A stretch of DNA of 64,000 bases from Candidatus Omnitrophota bacterium (GCA_016934335.1 JAFGTC010000130.1:1-64000), one strand, 5' to 3'. Shown: positions 29,936-40,660, numbered from the stretch's first letter. Notes: generated by a model from the letters alone, not told the origin. A program made the numbers and translations.

Positions 29936-31096
29936 TTGATGATTCAGTCCAACGGTGAAAAACTCTACCAAGAGCGTTATCAAAATAATCCTACAGCGGC
30001 CAGTCAAGCCCCTGGGCGCGTAGAAATTTTGGGCAACCATACCGATTACAATGGCGGCTTCGTTTTGACTGTGGCCATCGATAAAACGATCTCCCTGCAC
30101 GGCGAGGCTTGCAGCGAACCCTTCGCTGCGATCTACTCGGCCGCATTGGATGATGAAACCCGCTTTCCCCTGGATCAAATCGAAAGAGATCCACAACATA
30201 TGTGGGCCAATTATGTTAAAGGCGTTCTCTTGCAGCTGCGAAAACGGGGAATCTCGTTCGGCGGTTTTCGAGCCGTGATCAGCGGCGATCTGCCCATCGG
30301 CGGCGGCGTCAGCAGTTCGGCGGCTCTGGAGGCCGCCTCGGCTCTGTTCGTCAAGGCTCTCTATCCTTACGACATGGATGTTATGAATATGGCGAAATTA
30401 TGCCGCGCCGCTGAGAACGAGTTTGTTGGAATGCCTTGCGGATTATTGGATCAGTTTTCCTCGTTTTTCGGCAAGCAGGACTCTTTCCTATGCTTGGATT
30501 GCCAAACATTGGAGCATAAAAGCCTGACCTTGACCGTCGAAGCGCCCCGCCTGGTCTTGTGCGATTCGGGCGTGAAGCATGAATTGGTGGAAAGCGAATA
30601 TAAAGACCGGCGAGGGCAATGCGAAGGCGCCGCTCGAACCTTGGGCGAGCATTTGGGGCGTGAAGTAAGCATGCTTCGCGATATCTCCATCCTGGAATTC
30701 ATGGATCTGGAAGACGTTCTCGACGATGTCCAGCGCATTCGCGCTCGTCATGTGTTTTACGAAAACCAGCGCGTCCAACGAGGCGTCGCCGCCTTGCAAT
30801 TGAACGACTTAAAGCACCTGGGCGAATTGGTGCATCAATCGCATGAAAGCTCGCGCGACTTGTTTGAAAACAGTTGTCCCGAACTGGATTTTCTTGTGGA
30901 GCAGGCGGTGCAGATCGAGGGGTGCTATGGCGCCAAACTAACGGGCGGCGGCTTCGGCGGTTGGACGGTCAACCTCGTCGAGTCGGATCAGGTCGATCCC
31001 TTTGTCGCCAAGATCACAGAATACTTTGAACAAAAATATGGCCGCGCCTGCAAAACCATGGTTTGCGCAATCGGCGACGGCGCGCGCATTCTATAA
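29936..31096 (+). CDS. galK: Galactokinase
   Basis: APGRVEILGNHTDYNGGFV; PIGGGVSSSAALE; AKLTGGGFGG. Confidence 0.96.
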   Translation: MMIQSNGEKLYQERYQNNPTAASQAPGRVEILGNHTDYNGGFVLTVAIDKTISLHGEACSEPFAAIYSAALDDETRFPLDQIERDPQHMWANYVKGVLLQLRKRGISFGGFRAVISGDLPIGGGVSSSAALEAASALFVKALYPYDMDVMNMAKLCRAAENEFVGMPCGLLDQFSSFFGKQDSFLCLDCQTLEHKSLTLTVEAPRLVLCDSGVKHELVESEYKDRRGQCEGAARTLGEHLGREVSMLRDISILEFMDLEDVLDDVQRIRARHVFYENQRVQRGVAALQLNDLKHLGELVHQSHESSRDLFENSCPELDFLVEQAVQIEGCYGAKLTGGGFGGWTVNLVESDQVDPFVAKITEYFEQKYGRACKTMVCAIGDGARIL

Positions 31097-31254
31097 TGGA
31101 AGAATTTTTTCATTTAAATCTTCGATGGTTCATCTTCGTGTTATTTGAATAATAACGTATGAATTCTGCATCAAATTGAGAATCTGATCATATGATTGTC
31201 TCTGGCGTCTATACGTAATGCTTTCTCCTCCAATATGAACGAGGACGAATAACT

Positions 31255-32499
31255 ATGTTTATTTGGTTATGGATTGGATTTCTTGCGCTGATATTGCTTT
31301 TATTGGCGCTGGATTTGGGCGTCTTCAACCGTAAAGCGCATGCCATCGGCATTGTCGAGTCGCTTTTGTGGACGACATTTTGGGTCGTTCTGGCGCTTCT
31401 CTTCAATGTCGGAATCTACTTTCTTTACGAACATCATTCTCTCGGCGCGGGGAATTTCGGCGGCCATGAAATCGGCGGGAAGGCCGCCGCTCTGCAGTAT
31501 TTCACGGCCTATCTTGTGGAGAAATCTCTCAGCCTCGACAATATTTTTGTCTTCGCTTTGATTTTTTCTTATTTTCGCATTCCGCTTAAATATCAGCATC
31601 GCGTTTTATATTGGGGGATTTTAGGCGCTTTGATTATGCGGGGGGCTATGATCGCCCTGGGATCGGTTTTGATCAGCCGATTCGATTGGATCGTTTATGT
31701 CTTCGGCGGGTTTTTGATTATAACGGCGATAAAATTGCTGATCAGCCGGCATGAAAAATTTGAGCCGGAAAAAAATCTTTTTTTCCGGTTAGCGCATAAA
31801 ATCTTTCCCGTGACCGCCGACATCACCGGGACGCATTTTTTTACGCGCATCAATGGCGTGTTGACGGCCACCCCGCTGTTTTTTGTCCTGGTTTTAGTTG
31901 AAAGCTCCGATGTCTTGTTTGCGGTCGATTCGATTCCAGCGGTCTTCGCCGTAACCACGGATCCATTTCTGGTCTTTACATCCAATATCTTCGCCATACT
32001 CGGCTTGCGCTCGTTGTATTTCGCCTTGGCGGGAATTATCAACCGGTTTCGCTTTTTACGGCTGTGTCTCGTGATTCTTCTGGCCTATATCGGGGTGAAA
32101 ATGATTCTTTCGCATCATTATCCCATCCCCACTGACGTTTCCTTATACATCATCGGCGGCGTCTTGATTACCGGCATCATCGCTTCCATCCTGGCGCCGC
32201 TTCCCGAAAGCGAGCAACCGGAATTTTCGTTTACAGATGATTTGGCCCAGGCAGTCGATGTTACCTGGCGGCAGGTGCGGAAAGTCGTCGTGCTTATCGT
32301 TGGATCCGCCGTGATTCTGGTCGGGGTGATCATGCTCGTCCTGCCCGGGCCGGCGTTTGTCGTCATCCCGATGGGCATCGCCATCCTCAGCATCGAGTTC
32401 AGGTGGGCGAAGCGCTTGTTCCAGAGAATCCAAGATTATTTTATAATGGCAAAAGAATTCCTCTCCTCCCGCCTTCAAAGGCGTAGGAAGCCGAAATAG
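31255..32499 (+). CDS. TerC family membrane protein with C-terminal PGPGW-like domain
   Basis: ALDLGVFNRKAHAI; YLVEKSLSLDNIFVFALIF; ESSDVLFAVDSIPAVFAVT; C-terminal VIMLVLPGPAFVVIPMGIAILSIEFRWAKR. Confidence 0.92.
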   Translation: MFIWLWIGFLALILLLLALDLGVFNRKAHAIGIVESLLWTTFWVVLALLFNVGIYFLYEHHSLGAGNFGGHEIGGKAAALQYFTAYLVEKSLSLDNIFVFALIFSYFRIPLKYQHRVLYWGILGALIMRGAMIALGSVLISRFDWIVYVFGGFLIITAIKLLISRHEKFEPEKNLFFRLAHKIFPVTADITGTHFFTRINGVLTATPLFFVLVLVESSDVLFAVDSIPAVFAVTTDPFLVFTSNIFAILGLRSLYFALAGIINRFRFLRLCLVILLAYIGVKMILSHHYPIPTDVSLYIIGGVLITGIIASILAPLPESEQPEFSFTDDLAQAVDVTWRQVRKVVVLIVGSAVILVGVIMLVLPGPAFVVIPMGIAILSIEFRWAKRLFQRIQDYFIMAKEFLSSRLQRRRKPK

Positions 32500-32518
32500 T
32501 ATTACCCTCCGTATGGAT

Positions 32519-32884
32519 TCATCCCATGCCTGCAGGTTGAAGAAAGGCGTTCACCTTCTCTTTGAGAATGCTGAGATCGCCCGACTTCACCACAAAAGCA
32601 TCGGCGTTCCAACTCATAAAATTATCTTGATAATGAGGATATGCGGAATGGATTATGACTGGTCTGCTGCGGTCATGTTCTAATATATGCGAGATTGTAT
32701 CCAACCCGTCCATGCCAGGCATGCGAATATCGACGACCACCAGATCGGGATTTTCGCGTTTGCACAATGAAATGCCTTCAAATCCGTTTTTCGCCAAGAC
32801 CACTTCATACCCTTCTTCAGTAAATTCGGTCTGGTAAAGTTGACGCAGATGAGTCTCATCTTCTATGATCAGAATCTTTTTCAT
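32519..32884 (-). CDS. Receiver-only response regulator
   Basis: KILIIEDETHLRQLYQ; DLVVVDIRMPGMDGLD; 121 aa. Confidence 0.93.
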   Translation of the reverse strand: MKKILIIEDETHLRQLYQTEFTEEGYEVVLAKNGFEGISLCKRENPDLVVVDIRMPGMDGLDTISHILEHDRSRPVIIHSAYPHYQDNFMSWNADAFVVKSGDLSILKEKVNAFLQPAGMG

Positions 32885-35054
32885 CCGCTCTCTCCTGCTT
32901 TCGAGGCAGTCGTATGGTCACCTCGGCGCCTTGGTTCAAATGACTCTTGACTTCGATCGATCCTCCGTGATTTTGTATGATTCGCTGCGAAACGTGCATT
33001 CCTAAGCCCGTTCCTGCATGCTTGGTCGAAAAAAACGGTTCGAAAATCCGTGGAAGGTTCTCAGGAGATATGCCCTCCCCCGTATCGCGAACTTCGATGA
33101 TGATTTCACCGTTTTTTTCGCGAGTGCCTATATATAGTTTACCCCCTTTTTCCATGGATTGAAAACTATTTTGAATAATATTAACGATTACCTGACGTAT
33201 TTGGTTACGGTCAAAGGGAAATGGCTCCTGGGTGGCGAATTCTGTTTTCACTTCGATGCCGTTTTCCTTGAATTCCGTTTCGAGAAGAGAAAGCGCGCCT
33301 ACGATAAGAGGCTCAATCAATTGGACTTCAAGCTGAGGCATACTGGGCCGCGCATAGTAAAGGAGCCTGTTAAGGACATCCTCCAGCCGAAACGCTTCAT
33401 CCCGCACCACTTTTAAATGAGGATATTCGGGATCGTCCGGCTTCCGTTTTTTAATCAGCAAATTGACAAATCCCCCGATGGCGACCAGCGGCGTGCGAAT
33501 TTCGTGCGCCACGGTAGCCGCCATTTGTCCGAGGGCGGCGAATTTGCTGGCCTCGATTAACTTTTCCTGGCTGGCTCTCAATTCAGCGTAGGCGGCTTCG
33601 GTTTCTTTCACTTTCCGGGCCAACTGTTCCATCGCGTCCGCGTGGGCGATGGCCAGGGCGGCTTGAGCGGCCAAGATTTCCAATAACTGGATATCGTCTT
33701 CTTCAATCGGACGCCGCGTAATGATGTTATCGACGACCAGAACTCCGATGGGATTATTTTCTACAAGCAGCGGTACAACGGCAAAATGATCGTTTCCCAG
33801 CTGCTTCAGAATGATCGGATCGAATTCGACTTCGCCGGTCCCGTTCTTGATCACTACCGCGCGGCGCAGATGAATGGCTTTGGTAAGAATGGAGGAAGAA
33901 TCGTCAAGCGGGACGCCGATTTTCTGAGCGATTTGATTGGCTTGAATTTCTCCCTCGCCCGCATACTGCAAATAGGATTGCAGCGTATCGGCCAGGGATT
34001 TAGAGCGGGGGATCTGATCGACGCGCTCCCAGAGAATTCCGGCTTCTTCCGGCGTCGAAGGCCCGAAGGCAATGCGCCCCTCCAGGTTCTTGTTCGATTT
34101 GTCGACCAGCAGGAGAAAGGCGCGGTTGAACCGGAACACTTCATTGGCGGTGGCCGATATCAACAGCAGTCGCAGCCGTTTGTCGAGAGTTTGAGCGCTA
34201 TGGAAAAGTTGGGTGATATCATGGAGATTGGCGAGTTCCTCCGTCCTTTCGGCTACCATGCGCTCCAAATTATCGGAATAATCAACCAACTGTTTTTCGA
34301 TTTTCTTGCGTTCAGTTATGTCTCGCTGGACGCAAATGAAGCCCACGACCTGTTTCTCTTCCGTTAAAATGGGCGTCATTCGCATTTCGACGTTGTACGA
34401 AGTGTGATCGCTCCGAATCCATTTCATCTCTCCCGACCAGGACCGGGCGTTCTGGATGCATCGCCAAAGATCCTCGCGAAGCGAAGGCGAATCGTTTTCA
34501 CTCCAAAAATATTGAATTTTTTGTCCAAGTATCTGCTCGCGCGGCAGATTGACCTGATGTTCGAATGCGGGATTGGTGAAAAAAATCAGTCCATTGCCGT
34601 CAAAAATGAAAATGGCGTCGCCGGCGGCGTGAATCGCGGTTTTGAAGCTTTGCAGTTCTTGCTCCAGCAATAAAATCTCACTATGGTCTTCCACAAAGAG
34701 GCAATAGTTATTCTGGAGTCGTGAAACCGTGATGCGTACATGGATGTCATTCGCGAATGGCGATTGAAATGTGAAGGGAAGGGAGGCCTTTAAGGACGAT
34801 TTTAAGTAAGATGACAATAAATTCCGATCATGATTGTTTTTGCATAATTCTTCGATCGAAATCCCCTGCAGGTCTTCCCGGTGCAATAATATCTGCGATG
34901 CGCGAGGGTTGTTGTAGACAACATGAAAATTTTCATCGAGAATAACGATTCCGACCGGCGTATTTGTTATGATGGATTCCAGGTCGGCTTGCAGGGAAAG
35001 CCCGGTTGTTCTCGGCTCGGAACAGGGTTGGCGGCTGTTTAAATCATCGGGCAT
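32856..35054 (-). CDS. PAS/PAS/GAF sensor histidine kinase
   Basis: ALGQMAATVAHEIRTPLVAIGGF H-box; NIIQNSFQSM N-box; DTGEGISPENLPRIFEPFFSTK; GTGLGMHVSQRI. Confidence 0.95.
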   Translation of the reverse strand: MPDDLNSRQPCSEPRTTGLSLQADLESIITNTPVGIVILDENFHVVYNNPRASQILLHREDLQGISIEELCKNNHDRNLLSSYLKSSLKASLPFTFQSPFANDIHVRITVSRLQNNYCLFVEDHSEILLLEQELQSFKTAIHAAGDAIFIFDGNGLIFFTNPAFEHQVNLPREQILGQKIQYFWSENDSPSLREDLWRCIQNARSWSGEMKWIRSDHTSYNVEMRMTPILTEEKQVVGFICVQRDITERKKIEKQLVDYSDNLERMVAERTEELANLHDITQLFHSAQTLDKRLRLLLISATANEVFRFNRAFLLLVDKSNKNLEGRIAFGPSTPEEAGILWERVDQIPRSKSLADTLQSYLQYAGEGEIQANQIAQKIGVPLDDSSSILTKAIHLRRAVVIKNGTGEVEFDPIILKQLGNDHFAVVPLLVENNPIGVLVVDNIITRRPIEEDDIQLLEILAAQAALAIAHADAMEQLARKVKETEAAYAELRASQEKLIEASKFAALGQMAATVAHEIRTPLVAIGGFVNLLIKKRKPDDPEYPHLKVVRDEAFRLEDVLNRLLYYARPSMPQLEVQLIEPLIVGALSLLETEFKENGIEVKTEFATQEPFPFDRNQIRQVIVNIIQNSFQSMEKGGKLYIGTREKNGEIIIEVRDTGEGISPENLPRIFEPFFSTKHAGTGLGMHVSQRIIQNHGGSIEVKSHLNQGAEVTIRLPRKQERADEKDSDHRR

Positions 35055-35257
35055 GATCGATTCCCGAAAATCTTTATTGGCTGTTGCTGTTCTTTATTAT
35101 ATCTTTAACGTCTTTTAGCGCCAAATGATTTATAAAATGCCGAGTTTGTTTTTATCCGGTCGCTGAAACGGCGGTTGGAAGGATTTTAGTTCGAGAATTT
35201 TTGCCGGTTTTAATAGCATTTTTCAATGTTTAAAATATCGAAATAGAAAGGAAAATA

Positions 35258-35653
35258 ATGACGAACGAGTATGGATTTCCTCAACCGCCCGAACCGCCCC
35301 ATAACAACGATATGACCAGCAGTCTGGTCAAAGAAATCAGTTATCCTCTCTATCAATCTAAAATCTGGCTGCGAATCATCGGAATCATCTCCATTCTATC
35401 CGGAATCATCAGCATCTTTACCATTATCGGCATTCTATTTTGCTGGATTCCCATCTGGCTGGGCGTGCTTCTTTATCAGTCGGCCACGTCGATTGAAATC
35501 GCACAGTTGAGTGGAAGTAAAGAAAAGTTTACCGATTCGCTGGATAAATTGCGTTTATATTTTCTCATCATGGGGATTATGACGCTGCTGGGCGTCATTG
35601 TATCGATATTCGCGCTGGGATTTGGAATGCTGGGCGTAATCTTCGGCGTCTAG
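35258..35653 (+). CDS. Small membrane protein, DUF5362-like
   Basis: Two TM regions; 131 aa; LYQSATSIEIAQLSG. Confidence 0.55.
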   Translation: MTNEYGFPQPPEPPHNNDMTSSLVKEISYPLYQSKIWLRIIGIISILSGIISIFTIIGILFCWIPIWLGVLLYQSATSIEIAQLSGSKEKFTDSLDKLRLYFLIMGIMTLLGVIVSIFALGFGMLGVIFGV

Positions 35654-35681
35654 CAAGATCGATCGAAAAGGCGTCTTCATT

Positions 35682-37121
35682 ATGATGAAAGCATCTCGCG
35701 CTGAACATTCTTGTTATCTCCAGCCTTCTTCAATGTTGCTCATGCTTATAGTAACAGGCTGGGTCGGCGTTCTGACTCTAGCGGGCGTCGCCTGGCCGCC
35801 TTACACGGCTGTTGCGGCGGCGCTTATCATTCCCTGCGCCGCTCTCTTTATCGGGCGGCCGGATTGGGCCTTCGCTCTTTTTTTCGCGATCGAAACGATG
35901 TTTTCCGAAGACGTCCTTTTGGTAACCGAACAACTGGAGCAAACCATATACCGGATCCCGTTGCCTTATATGGGTCTCAATGGCTTCGAATTGATCCTGT
36001 TGATTCTCGTCCTGGCAACCCTTCTTCAGCGGCGGGGAGTCATTCGGAGGACGGCTCTGGATTCCAGCCTTTTTCTGTTTGGCGCCGCGTGCCTTCTTGG
36101 ATACCTCTCCTGTATACTCTTTTATCATGATCCGGCCCGTCTTTTCGAGCCGCGCCGTCTTCTGCATTTTTTCATCGCCTATTTTCTGACGGTTAACTTG
36201 ATCCGTACGAAATCGTCGCTTCGCGTTTTTTTAACTCTTTTTTTTCTCGCGGTCTGCCTCAAAGCTCTCCAAGGCGTTTATCTGTATACGGCGGGATCGG
36301 GCTTGCTTATCAAATGGAAAATTCGGGCGATTTTTACCGGCTGGGCCGATTCGCTCTGCTTTGTGACCTTCCTCTTGATGTTCGGCGCTTTTTGGATCGA
36401 AAAAATTCATTTTCCCGGCAAACGCTTTTTTTCTCTGATGGTTCCCGTCGTCGCTTTTTCGTTCCTTTTTTCATACAAACGAGCTTACTATGTGGCCATC
36501 GCGGCAGGGATCGCCGCTCTGTTTTGGGTGCAGGGCGGAAAATCGCGCTTTCGAATGATCCAGCTTGTTTTCATCGGCGTTTTGGTTTTTATTCTGTTGA
36601 TTTCCATTACCGGTCAGTGGCAGGCGATCGGCATGCGCGTTGAGTCCATTCTTAATCCCACGAAAGAAAGCAGCGCCAATTATCGACTGGTGGAATGGCG
36701 AAACGCCATGATCAGCATACGCCACAATCCTCTGTTGGGCATCGGCCTGGGAGGAGTCATGCCCATGGAAATCTGGTTGTCGCGCACTAATTTATTGGGC
36801 GTGCACAACACATTTCTCTGGGCGGCCGTGAAAATGGGAGTTTTGGGCTTTTTCTCGTTATGTCTTATTCATGCGGTTTTCTTGCAGCATCTTTTCCGGC
36901 AAAACAAGATCTTGCAGGATCCTTTTTTGAGAACGGTTTCCCGGGGCGCCGCCTGCGTTTTCATCGCCTTTACGGCCGCAGAAATGTTTGCTCCCATGTT
37001 TGCTCAAATGAGAACCGCGGCATGGTTCGGCATTATTTTGGGAATTGGCATGCTTTTGAAAGAAATGGATGAATTCGAACTGGAATCCCAGAACACCGGC
37101 GCGAGAGGGAAGAATTCTTAA
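35682..37121 (+). CDS. O-antigen ligase/polymerase-like membrane protein
   Basis: Multi-TM; NYRLVEWRNAMISIRHNPLLGIGLGGV...HNTFLWAAVKMGVLGF Wzy_C-type signature. Confidence 0.88.
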   Translation: MMKASRAEHSCYLQPSSMLLMLIVTGWVGVLTLAGVAWPPYTAVAAALIIPCAALFIGRPDWAFALFFAIETMFSEDVLLVTEQLEQTIYRIPLPYMGLNGFELILLILVLATLLQRRGVIRRTALDSSLFLFGAACLLGYLSCILFYHDPARLFEPRRLLHFFIAYFLTVNLIRTKSSLRVFLTLFFLAVCLKALQGVYLYTAGSGLLIKWKIRAIFTGWADSLCFVTFLLMFGAFWIEKIHFPGKRFFSLMVPVVAFSFLFSYKRAYYVAIAAGIAALFWVQGGKSRFRMIQLVFIGVLVFILLISITGQWQAIGMRVESILNPTKESSANYRLVEWRNAMISIRHNPLLGIGLGGVMPMEIWLSRTNLLGVHNTFLWAAVKMGVLGFFSLCLIHAVFLQHLFRQNKILQDPFLRTVSRGAACVFIAFTAAEMFAPMFAQMRTAAWFGIILGIGMLLKEMDEFELESQNTGARGKNS

Positions 37122-37184
37122 TCCAATCAAGTAATGAATCGCCGCACCAAAAAAACGGGCGACAATTACACTTTGTTTATTTTA

Positions 37185-37496
37185 CTACACTTTGTCCATT
37201 TTACCGTAGACTATATGACCTTTATCCCAGATGCAGACGAAATTGCGCTGCTCCAAATCTTTTTTATCCTGCGCAATGACGCCGGCCGGCGTCATTCCAT
37301 CCTTGCGATTCTTGATGCGCGGTTCATCGTCGGGAAACACTTCGCGCCACACTTCATATTCAGAATCATGGCGAGAAACGGCAAACGTTAATTTCTGCTC
37401 GATAAATTGCCGCACAACGCTGCGGATATCCTTCTTGGGGAGGCGTTTGGTGACTTGGACTTTTATTTTATCGTCATATTCATTTCGCGGCTTCAC
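37185..37496 (-). CDS. Hypothetical protein (103 aa)
   Basis: Intact ORF between flanking genes; no family recognised. Confidence 0.5.
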   Translation of the reverse strand: MKPRNEYDDKIKVQVTKRLPKKDIRSVVRQFIEQKLTFAVSRHDSEYEVWREVFPDDEPRIKNRKDGMTPAGVIAQDKKDLEQRNFVCIWDKGHIVYGKMDKV

Positions 37497-37783
37497 AACC
37501 CTCCCCCCTTTCTATTCGGGAATGGGATGTGCTGAACGTCGAATGAAATAGTAACAACTCGCTTCGATATTAAAAGATATTGCATCCTTTGATCGATAAT
37601 TCATTTACATCATATAGATTACGACTTTTTTTTGAAATATACAAGAATAATTTTTGTTTTTTATTTTTGTCTAAACAAAAATCTTCATGCAAAACTCGTA
37701 AAGTGAGTTCATAGATAAAATGGTATAAACTTAATAAAATAAAATGTTTGATAGGTCGAAGAAAAGGGCGGCGTCTGGAGAGG

Positions 37784-38185
37784 CTACTCTTTGGCGACTT
37801 GATCGAGAACTTCTTTGGCTACAAAAATGGGCGAATTAGAGCGAACGGCCAACGCTATGGCGTCGCTTGGGCGGGAATCGACGTCGACCGGGCCGTTCGG
37901 CGTAGTGAAATGGATTCTTGCATAAAAAGTGGATTCACGCAGATCGTTAACTACAATGCGGTCGATCGTCGCATTCAGCGAACGGATGACATTGACGGTG
38001 AGATCGTGCGTTAAGGGGCGCTGTATATGGATGTCATTCAAAGCGAGATGAATGGATTGGGCTTCATAATACCCGATCATGATGGGCATCATGCGGCTGC
38101 CGCCTTTTTCTTTGAGAATGATGATTTGATCGGCGCCGGTTTCATCCAAGCGCAATTCAAAAAAATCCATTTCAATTTCTATCAT
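37784..38185 (-). CDS. Bifunctional nuclease (DUF151) family protein
   Basis: ILKEKGGSRMMPIMIGYYEAQSI; DSRPSDAIALAVRSNSPIFV. Confidence 0.93.
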   Translation of the reverse strand: MIEIEMDFFELRLDETGADQIIILKEKGGSRMMPIMIGYYEAQSIHLALNDIHIQRPLTHDLTVNVIRSLNATIDRIVVNDLRESTFYARIHFTTPNGPVDVDSRPSDAIALAVRSNSPIFVAKEVLDQVAKE

Positions 38186-38248
38186 GAAGAATCACTCCCT
38201 CTTACGTTTCTTCTCTTTCATGGAGCGTAGAACTATTCTCGCAAAATT

Positions 38249-38926
38249 CTATGATTCCCGTTCATTGAATGTCTCCATAGGAAGACTGTCTATGGAGACG
38301 CCCAGATCCTCCAGCATTTTGGCTAGTTCAAACGTGGGCAGACCGATAACGTTATGGTAAGATCCTTTTAATTCTCGAACCAGATCTTTACCTTTGCCCT
38401 GAATCGCATACGCCCCGGCCTTGTCCATCGGTTCGCCGGTCTGAACGTAGCGAGTTATTTCTTCCTCGGTTAAATCTTTGAAGCGTACTTTCGAACAGAC
38501 GGCTTTTAATGCCTGGGCGCCGCTCTTTTTATGGTAAAGACAAATCCCCGTCCACACTTCATGCCATTGACCGGAAAGACGACTCAACATGACGATCGCT
38601 TCGTTGGGCGAGGACGGCTTTCCCAAAATCATGTCGTTGACGGCCACCACCGTATCCGCGCCGATGACTAAATGATCCGGATACGAATCCGCCGCTTCCA
38701 TCGCTTTTTCCAACGCCATCCGAGTGGAATAGGCGCCGGGACGTTCATCCCGGCAGGGAATTTCGATAATCCGGCTGGCCGCCACTTTAAAAGGAATGTT
38801 CATCTTTTCCAACAACGTTTTTCGGCGCGGCGACTGGCTGGCGAGTATGATGCCCGCAAAGTTAAATGAACTCATCGGATTTTTTCTTAAAAAGGCTCGA
38901 TTCGGATAATTTCTTTCGCGAATCAT
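38249..38926 (-). CDS. maf: Maf family nucleoside triphosphate pyrophosphatase
   Basis: IILASQSPRRKTLLEKM; VIGADTVVAVN; DKAGAYAIQGKG; NVIGLP. Confidence 0.95.
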   Translation of the reverse strand: MIRERNYPNRAFLRKNPMSSFNFAGIILASQSPRRKTLLEKMNIPFKVAASRIIEIPCRDERPGAYSTRMALEKAMEAADSYPDHLVIGADTVVAVNDMILGKPSSPNEAIVMLSRLSGQWHEVWTGICLYHKKSGAQALKAVCSKVRFKDLTEEEITRYVQTGEPMDKAGAYAIQGKGKDLVRELKGSYHNVIGLPTFELAKMLEDLGVSIDSLPMETFNERES

Positions 38927-39294
38927 TATACTATGGAATAACTAAGTCCCAAGGGATTTTGTTCTTCTGCTCATGGCGGATGAATCTCGTTTTGCGGATT
39001 CTGAGAGCGTAAAGTATTTGTAATACCAAACTCTCTTTTTTTCATTCAGATCATGAGCGCCGTCATCTCATTCGCCGGCTGCGTTGGTTGACAGAACTGC
39101 GGCCGGACATGAGAATCCTGTTTGCAAATAAAAGGAATAGAACATTGTCTCTTTTCTCCTTCCTGCAAAAAAATCATGAGATCTTTTGGGGAAAATAAAT
39201 TTTCGCAGGGAGATGATCGAGTGGAATCGGGATTCAAAAGATGAAGGGGGAGGTTCGAGTCTCCGGCGCCGTATAAATTGAGGGAGCGACAATC

Positions 39295-40524
39295 TTGAAG
39301 ATAAGCATCAGTAGCGATCGATCGTATCTATTTTTTCTCGGCTTGCTGGCTACGGCGCCTCCCTTGGCGACGGATATGTACCTGCCCGCCATACCCGATA
39401 TCGCTCAGTTTTGGAGCGTGAACGAAAGTCTGGTCAACCTTTCCCTGGTTCTCTGGTTTTTTAGTTTCAGCGTTTCGCTTCTTTTCTACGGTCCGCTGTC
39501 GGATCGATTCGGCCGCAAGCCCATTCTTCTTTATGGTTTGCTCCTATTCAGTCTCTCCAGTTTTCTTTGCGCCTTTTCTTCGAATATCTGGCAGCTGATT
39601 CTCTTTCGCATCCTGCAGGGAATGGGCGCTGCGTCGCCTTCGTCCATGTCGATGGCCATCTGCCGCGATCATTTTCAGGGGAAGCGCCGGCAGCAGATGT
39701 TCGCCTACATTGGAGTGGTTCTCGCTGTGATGCCCATGCTCGCTCCTTCGATCGGCAGTTTTCTGTTGTCTTTTTTCTCGTGGCGATTTATTTTTGCCGC
39801 ACAAGGATTCATCGTCCTTGTTTCTTTTCTTCTGTCTATTGTCTATCAAGAAACGGCGACCCGACTCCGAACCGGGAAAATCTTGTATGTGCTCGCTCGC
39901 TACAAAGGATTAGTCAAGAATCCGGAGTATTTCTTATCGAACTCGCTCATGGGCGTCTTGACCGGCCCCTTTTACGCTTATATCGCCATTTCACCGATTA
40001 TTTACATCAATATCTTTCAGCAATCCAAAAGCGCGTTCAGTCTTTTCTTTGGCTTGAACGCTCTTTTCTCGATGCTGGGGGCCTTGCTCTGCGCCCGGCT
40101 GGTTCGCCGGTATTCGTATAAACTATTGCTGCCGGTCGGCTTCGTCGGCTACATCGCCGGCAGCGTGATGATGCTTCTTTTGGGATCATTCAGCGCGTAC
40201 CTGTTTTTTATCGCGATGATGACAATCTCATTCTTCCTCGGATTAAGCCGCCCCATCAGCAATCATTTGGTATTGGATCAAGTCGATGAAGACATCGGCT
40301 CCGCTTCCTCTTTTCTGGTGTTTTATCAAATGATGGTAGGGTCGATTTGCATGTTTTTTACGTCTCTGCCTTGGCCGCAGCCCATTTTGGCGTTTGGCCT
40401 TTTAGCGCTGATCACGCCTGTTTCCGTGCTGAGTCTTTGGCCGACGCTGTTACGTCGTCTCGAAAAGAAAGAGAAGCGCACTGCGGCCAATCTCGTTGAG
40501 GATCCGATTGAACAATACCCGTAA
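39295..40524 (+). CDS. MFS drug efflux transporter, Bcr/CflA-like
   Basis: ATDMYLPAIPDIAQ; GPLSDRFGRKPILLYG; about 12 TM. Confidence 0.93.
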   Translation: MKISISSDRSYLFFLGLLATAPPLATDMYLPAIPDIAQFWSVNESLVNLSLVLWFFSFSVSLLFYGPLSDRFGRKPILLYGLLLFSLSSFLCAFSSNIWQLILFRILQGMGAASPSSMSMAICRDHFQGKRRQQMFAYIGVVLAVMPMLAPSIGSFLLSFFSWRFIFAAQGFIVLVSFLLSIVYQETATRLRTGKILYVLARYKGLVKNPEYFLSNSLMGVLTGPFYAYIAISPIIYINIFQQSKSAFSLFFGLNALFSMLGALLCARLVRRYSYKLLLPVGFVGYIAGSVMMLLLGSFSAYLFFIAMMTISFFLGLSRPISNHLVLDQVDEDIGSASSFLVFYQMMVGSICMFFTSLPWPQPILAFGLLALITPVSVLSLWPTLLRRLEKKEKRTAANLVEDPIEQYP

Positions 40525-40660
40525 AATGAAATTCACTGAATTTCATCGGCTTCCATGATATTGAAAAAAATAAAATCACTGCTGTGAGATTAAATTTATT
40601 GATTCGGCGGGGAAGGGCTTTGTTTTTTCAGAAATCAGCCTATAATTTTCACACGATTCA

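Noticed and set aside
37663-37682. ATTTTTGT-CTAA-ACAAAAAT inverted repeat
   Set aside because: In a very AT-rich stretch; a weak stem that could easily arise by chance.
39252-39264. GGTTCGAGTCTCC, tRNA/tmRNA T-loop-like
   Set aside because: T-stem pairs poorly and no matching acceptor, D-arm or anticodon arm could be built upstream.
40526-40546. ATGAAATTC-ACT-GAATTTCAT hairpin after the MFS gene
   Set aside because: No clear T tract and an AT-rich stem; too weak to call a terminator.
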